From positions 14,167 through 50,608 of the forward strand of contig JABSRX010000003.1 in NCBI GenBank assembly GCA_013214695.1: DNA of 36,442 nucleotides. The letters are read 5' to 3'. Position numbers and translations under genes: made by a program. Origin of the DNA: Rhizobiaceae bacterium. Lineage in GTDB: Bacteria; Pseudomonadota; Alphaproteobacteria; Rhizobiales; Rhizobiaceae. Below, piece after piece: positions 33,011 through 36,442 of the stretch; position 1 is the stretch's first letter; each line of letters starts with the position of its first letter. Under the pieces are notes generated by a model that made no database searches, had not been told where the DNA came from, and was given only the letters and a program-made list of their open reading frames with translations.

Positions 33011-34059
33011 TGTCTTACCTGAAGCCCAAGTTCCGTCACCCCAATCTGCCGACCAACGCGTTGGGCTATACGGTTGCGGATTATGAGGGATCGATTTCCA
33101 CCCTGTGTGCGGGCTGCGGCCATGATTCTATTTCATCCGCCATCATCAATGCCTGTTTCCAGTCGTCGCTTGAACCGCACAAGATCGCCAAGCTTTCCGG
33201 CATCGGTTGCTCATCGAAAATGCCGACCTATTTCCTTGGCAAAAGCCATGGCTTCAATTCTGTCCATGGACGCATGCCTTCGGTGGCCACCGGCGCGAGC
33301 CTGGCCAATCGGGGTTTGACTTATATCGGGATTTCTGGTGATGGCGACACGGCGTCCATCGGCATGGGGCAGTTCGTTCATCTGATCCGTCGTAATGTCA
33401 ACATGACATATATCGTCGCCAATAATGGCTGCTATGGCCTGACCAAAGGACAGGATAGCGCGACGGCAGACTTGGGTTCCGTCAGCAAATATGGTGCCGT
33501 CAATCCCTTCGACGGTATCGATCTTGCGAGCCTTGCGATGTTGCAAGGAGCGGGTTTTGTTGGCCGCAGTTTTTCTGGTGACAAGGAACAATTGGAGCCG
33601 TTGATCCGGGCTGCCATGAGCCACCAGGGCTTTGCTTTTATCGACGTCGTATCCCCCTGTGTGACCTTCAACAACCACCAGGGTTCTACCAAGAGCTACG
33701 CCGAGACGCGGGAAAACCTTGACGCCATGCCGCTGGATTTTGTGCCGATGCGCGAGGAGATCACAACCCAGTATGATCCTGGCACGACCCAGGGGGTGAC
33801 GCTGCATGACGGCTCCGTAATCCATCTCCACAAGGCAAGCCATGAATACCGCACCAATGACCGCACGGCGGCGCTGAATGCCGTTCAAATGGCAACACAG
33901 GAAGGGCGTATTTTGACGGGTCTTCTGTTTCTTGATCCCAATTCGCAGAACCTAAATCAGAACCTGAATATTGCCTCCAAACCGCTCAACGAGCTCGGTA
34001 AGAATGAGCTTTGTCCAGGCAGCAGGGTGCTTAACAGCATCAATGAAGGATTGCGCTAG
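33010..34059 (+). CDS. 2-oxoacid:ferredoxin oxidoreductase beta subunit (KorB type)
   Basis: Thiamine diphosphate-binding and FeS subunit, 349 residues. Its ATG shares one base with the alpha subunit stop (TGATG). Cysteines expected to hold one [4Fe-4S] cluster are C33 and C36 (CAGCGHDS), C67 (GIGCSSKMPTYF) and C217 (SPCVTFNNH). The thiamine motif runs from GDGDTASIG to NNGCYGLTKGQDSATA, the KGQ(Y/D)S form seen in 2-oxoglutarate-type beta subunits. It is longer than the common 280-300 residues because of a C-terminal extension (about 230-349). A comparable extension occurs in the mycobacterial KorB. Converges with the di-haem peroxidase gene, 20 nt between stops. Confidence 0.92.
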   Translation: MSYLKPKFRHPNLPTNALGYTVADYEGSISTLCAGCGHDSISSAIINACFQSSLEPHKIAKLSGIGCSSKMPTYFLGKSHGFNSVHGRMPSVATGASLANRGLTYIGISGDGDTASIGMGQFVHLIRRNVNMTYIVANNGCYGLTKGQDSATADLGSVSKYGAVNPFDGIDLASLAMLQGAGFVGRSFSGDKEQLEPLIRAAMSHQGFAFIDVVSPCVTFNNHQGSTKSYAETRENLDAMPLDFVPMREEITTQYDPGTTQGVTLHDGSVIHLHKASHEYRTNDRTAALNAVQMATQEGRILTGLLFLDPNSQNLNQNLNIASKPLNELGKNELCPGSRVLNSINEGLR

Positions 34060-34079
34060 GCAAAACGGCGCATCGTCGG

Positions 34080-35225
34080 TCAGTCGTCGCTCAGGCTTTT
34101 GAGAAACGTCACCAGGTCTTCTTTGTCCTGACTGCTTAGATTGAGCGGGCGCAGAAGTTGTTCGCCGTCTGCATGCAATCGTTCGGTATTAATTTCATTG
34201 TAGTGTGCGACAACGGCATCAAGATCAGCCAAGCTGCCATCGTGCATGTAGGGAGCTGTTTGTGCGATGCGCCGCAAGGAAGGCACCCGGAACGTGCCGA
34301 AGTTGGCATGGGTGGGGATAACGCTGCGGACTGCCCAAGCACCGGACTTATGCGGATCGTCACTGAATGCGCCATCCAATGCATACGGACTGCTCAATAG
34401 CGTTTTCAGACCGGCATGACGTCCGGCGTCAACCCGACCTGGACCCAGAAAATACGGCACGCCGGCATCGTGAAATTCGCCATTGGTGAAGTTGGGACCG
34501 CTATGGCAAAAGGCGCAACGTCCCTTGCCCAAAAACAGCTTCAGCCCGCGCTGGGCTGATCTCGGATAGGAAGACGCCGCCAACGCGTCACCTCGTTCCA
34601 GTGCGTCGCGAAAGCGGTCAAACGATGTGTTTCCGGTCATTAGTGTTTCCTGATAGGCCGCCAGCGTCTTGGCGACATTGACCAAAACCGTCTCGGAGGA
34701 TTGGGTCGCTGCATGACCAAAGAGAAGCCTGTAGTCAGAAGCATACGGGCCTCTTTCCATGGTCGCTTTGATGTTGTCCGCCGTGTTGTCCATCTCGTCC
34801 GGATGCAGGATGGGCAACATGGTTTGCGCCCAAAGATTATCGCTGTCACCACCCCATCCAAACCACCTGTGAGCCCGCAGATTGAGCAGAGCAGGCGTGT
34901 TGCGGTCCAGCAGCTTTCGCCCCATGGAACGCGGCAGGCCTTCAGTGAAGTTTTGATCAGGCTGATGGCAGGTTGCACAGGACATGAAACCATCGCGTGA
35001 CAGGATGGGATCTTCGAACAGGCGACGACCCAAATTGATTGCTCGTTGATTTCCGGAAACCCGGTTGCTCGGGTCGGGGGCTTGCACGGCGGGCCACGGT
35101 CCATGAGCCAGGGTTTGCTCAATCTCGTCCGGTGTCAAAATGACTTCGGCGCGGGCCAAGCCGGCAAGCAGCAACAAAGCACAAACCGCTAAAGTGCTCT
35201 TCAGCAGTTGCCGCATCCCGGTCAC
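34080..35225 (-). CDS. Di-haem cytochrome c peroxidase/MauG-like protein
   Basis: Exported c-type di-haem protein of 381 residues. An N-terminal Sec signal (KSTLAVCALLLLAGLARA) sends it to the periplasm. Haem-binding CxxCH motifs lie at C83-H87 (SCATCHQPDQNF) and C237-H241 (RCAFCHSGPNFTNGEFHD). FRVPSLRRIAQTAPYMHDGSL is typical of bacterial cytochrome c peroxidases and MauG. Family members reduce peroxide or carry out high-valent oxidation of protein or small substrates; which applies here is unknown. The GTG start at 35225 overlaps the preceding stop (GTGA). ATG at 35216 is an alternative with little effect on the signal peptide. Third gene of a coupled exported trio. Confidence 0.92.
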   Translation of the reverse strand: MTGMRQLLKSTLAVCALLLLAGLARAEVILTPDEIEQTLAHGPWPAVQAPDPSNRVSGNQRAINLGRRLFEDPILSRDGFMSCATCHQPDQNFTEGLPRSMGRKLLDRNTPALLNLRAHRWFGWGGDSDNLWAQTMLPILHPDEMDNTADNIKATMERGPYASDYRLLFGHAATQSSETVLVNVAKTLAAYQETLMTGNTSFDRFRDALERGDALAASSYPRSAQRGLKLFLGKGRCAFCHSGPNFTNGEFHDAGVPYFLGPGRVDAGRHAGLKTLLSSPYALDGAFSDDPHKSGAWAVRSVIPTHANFGTFRVPSLRRIAQTAPYMHDGSLADLDAVVAHYNEINTERLHADGEQLLRPLNLSSQDKEDLVTFLKSLSDD

Positions 35226-35611
35226 TTCACCTCAACATCCAACAAATAGGTGTTTGGCTTGGCATCATCGGCATTGCGCACTTCGATACGAACCTGCCAG
35301 AGACCAGGCATGTGAAAGACCAAATTGGACACGTTGAACTTACCGTTACCCTCGGCACTTACGACCGGGGCGTAATTCATCCCGTGTTTGTGCCGTGGCA
35401 TCCAGGCATCGGCTTTGACAGTCAGATCTGACGCGTCGCCGCAAAGGATCAGTTCGACCCCGAAGGGTTTGGAAACGGTGATCGGTTCCAAGGTTGCAAA
35501 GATCTGCAGATCGGTTGGCTCTTTGGCGACCATCTGCGAACCTCCTGTGCCGCAAGCAAAGGCCGTGCCGGACAGGCCGGCAACCAAGATCAGGACAGCC
35601 GGTAGTCTCAT
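35222..35611 (-). CDS. Exported YtkA/FixH-like beta-sandwich protein
   Basis: Small protein of 129 residues with a signal peptide (MRLPAVLILVAGLSGTAFA) cleaved before Cys20. The -3 to -1 residues AFA fit signal peptidase I better than a lipobox. The mature part has the YtkA/FixH-like immunoglobulin fold signature: PFGVELILCGDASDLTVKADA, then WMPRHKHGMNYAPVV with a His/Met-rich loop, and VFHMPGLWQVRIEV. The HKHGM stretch could bind a metal such as copper, which is inference. Start overlaps the amidohydrolase stop (ATGA) and its stop overlaps the peroxidase start (GTGA). Function unknown; perhaps an accessory or redox-partner protein of the di-haem enzyme. Confidence 0.8.
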   Translation of the reverse strand: MRLPAVLILVAGLSGTAFACGTGGSQMVAKEPTDLQIFATLEPITVSKPFGVELILCGDASDLTVKADAWMPRHKHGMNYAPVVSAEGNGKFNVSNLVFHMPGLWQVRIEVRNADDAKPNTYLLDVEVK

Positions 35612-36414
35612 TTGGTTGCCAACATCTTTTCGGCGTTTTGATAGGCAATCATGCGAGCAACATCATCGGGCAATTGGGAAAGCCAGGCACGGGAATATTC
35701 TGCATGGGATCCGACATAGTACCAGCGCTCCGGTGCAAACGTGTCGGTACCGACCATGAAGCGGTCGGGATAGGCTTTGAAAACCCTCTCCCAACGGGGG
35801 TCGAGGACTTCGCGGCTCGCCATATCCGAGCGGAAGGCAAGGTCAGACCACATGCGCGGATAGGTTTTCAAGGCGTCGGCCACCTCTCCGGGTGGGGCAA
35901 AGCCTGAATGGGCCCACAGCACCCGGGCCTCTGGCCATGTCTTGTAAATCAGGTCGAGAGCCTCGCGGTCGCCATGGTGGTGCAGGATGAGGTTGCGCTC
36001 GCGCGCCATGGCGATCATCTGCTGGACCACTGGCGTGAGAATATCGTCGCCATAGGCATGGAACTCGCCAATCGCAAAGTACTCGTATTTGGCCAGCCGC
36101 TCTTTCAGATAGTCAACGACCGCAGGATCATGCATCCAAGTGCCGATCGATCCACGTCGCCGATAGGGGCGTAACGCTGGCACAACAATTTCCGGGGCAG
36201 CGGCAAGCAGTTTTTGCGTGCCGTCATCATCCGAGCTGGAAACCAGGGCTTTCTTCACCCCGGCTTCGCGCAAGATCCGAGCCACCTCTTCCGGAGGTGT
36301 CAGCTGAACAGCATCGTGGCTGTAGTGAATGTGGGCATCGAAAATCGGTAGCTTTTCGGCAAAAGCGGGAAAAGCGAATACGAAAGCAAGGATGGTCAGG
36401 AGAACACGGGACAT
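35608..36414 (-). CDS. Exported amidohydrolase-family protein
   Basis: The 268-residue protein starts with a signal peptide (LLTILAFVFAFPAFA) and continues as a metal-dependent TIM-barrel hydrolase. Seen features are the HxH metal motif in IFDAHIHYSHD (H28, H30), AIGEFHAYGDD, LHHHGDREALD, VLWAHSGFAPPGEV and FMVGTDTFAPERWY. The last would hold the final catalytic aspartate of the amidohydrolase-2 type. Most relatives are cytosolic, so periplasmic location is notable. No SD is visible before ATG 36414, and only 28 nt of upstream sequence is available, so promoter and first-gene status cannot be judged. First visible gene of the coupled trio with YtkA-like and di-haem proteins. Substrate unknown. 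Confidence 0.84.
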   Translation of the reverse strand: MSRVLLTILAFVFAFPAFAEKLPIFDAHIHYSHDAVQLTPPEEVARILREAGVKKALVSSSDDDGTQKLLAAAPEIVVPALRPYRRRGSIGTWMHDPAVVDYLKERLAKYEYFAIGEFHAYGDDILTPVVQQMIAMARERNLILHHHGDREALDLIYKTWPEARVLWAHSGFAPPGEVADALKTYPRMWSDLAFRSDMASREVLDPRWERVFKAYPDRFMVGTDTFAPERWYYVGSHAEYSRAWLSQLPDDVARMIAYQNAEKMLATK

Positions 36415-36442
36415 GGGGATTCATTTAGGCAGCGTTGTATTG

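Noticed and set aside
1-36442. tRNA, rRNA, CRISPR array, insertion sequence or prophage
   Set aside because: Read on both strands; no regularly spaced repeats, no transposase, integrase or phage protein, and no tRNA-like or rRNA sequence was recognised.

Overview
The window looks like chromosomal DNA from an alphaproteobacterium, most likely of the order Hyphomicrobiales (Rhizobiales). This rests on gene content and neighbourhoods rather than a marker gene. The glk / ABC exporter / dapB / gpmA block, the def-fmt-truA block and the deoB-add-upp salvage block resemble rhizobial arrangements. GC is moderately high, coding density is very high, and many genes are joined by 0-4 nt overlaps. I see no rRNA, tRNA, CRISPR array, transposase, integrase or phage structural gene.

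Layout. 48-4511 (minus): glucokinase, an MsbA-like ABC exporter, dapB and gpmA. 4816-5811 (plus): a single secreted BMP/PnrA-type binding protein with highly biased codons and its own terminator. 5887-9140 (plus): a ThDP-dependent decarboxylase of the 5-guanidino-2-oxopentanoate decarboxylase type, then an iron-sulfur (FeS-BCP class) photolyase. 9141-9446: a gene-free stretch with three separate dyads, followed by a secreted GH25 muramidase-like protein with a long tail of WRPG repeats (9447-11375). 11391-19579 (minus): nine genes in one direction, def-fmt-truA (translation and tRNA), deoB-add-upp (nucleoside salvage), an SDR dehydrogenase with a membrane-anchored beta-propeller, and an EamA transporter. 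19743-20978 (plus): rmuC. 21060-25430: mixed accessory enzymes, namely an ICMT-like methyltransferase, an alpha/beta hydrolase, an Old Yellow Enzyme, and a DUF1428-arylsulfotransferase pair.

25495-29143 is a small catabolic or detoxification module. A LysR regulator is divergent from a three-gene operon: a CmcJ/NvfI-type putative iron oxygenase, a luciferase-like flavin monooxygenase and an SDR. 29343-34059 is a tightly overlapped three-gene operon for a 2-oxoacid:ferredoxin oxidoreductase. Its first gene fuses a GltD-like NAD(P)H/FAD module to a two-cluster ferredoxin, so the whole electron path from 2-oxoacid to pyridine nucleotide could be encoded in one transcript. 34080-36414 (minus) is a translationally coupled operon of three exported proteins: an amidohydrolase, a YtkA/FixH-like protein and a di-haem peroxidase/MauG relative.

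The best candidates for something little described are the GH25-WRPG protein and its dyad-rich upstream region, the self-contained KOR operon with its dyad and hairpin leader, and the all-exported amidohydrolase/YtkA/di-haem trio. All functional names come from reading motifs in the translated sequence. No database search was run.
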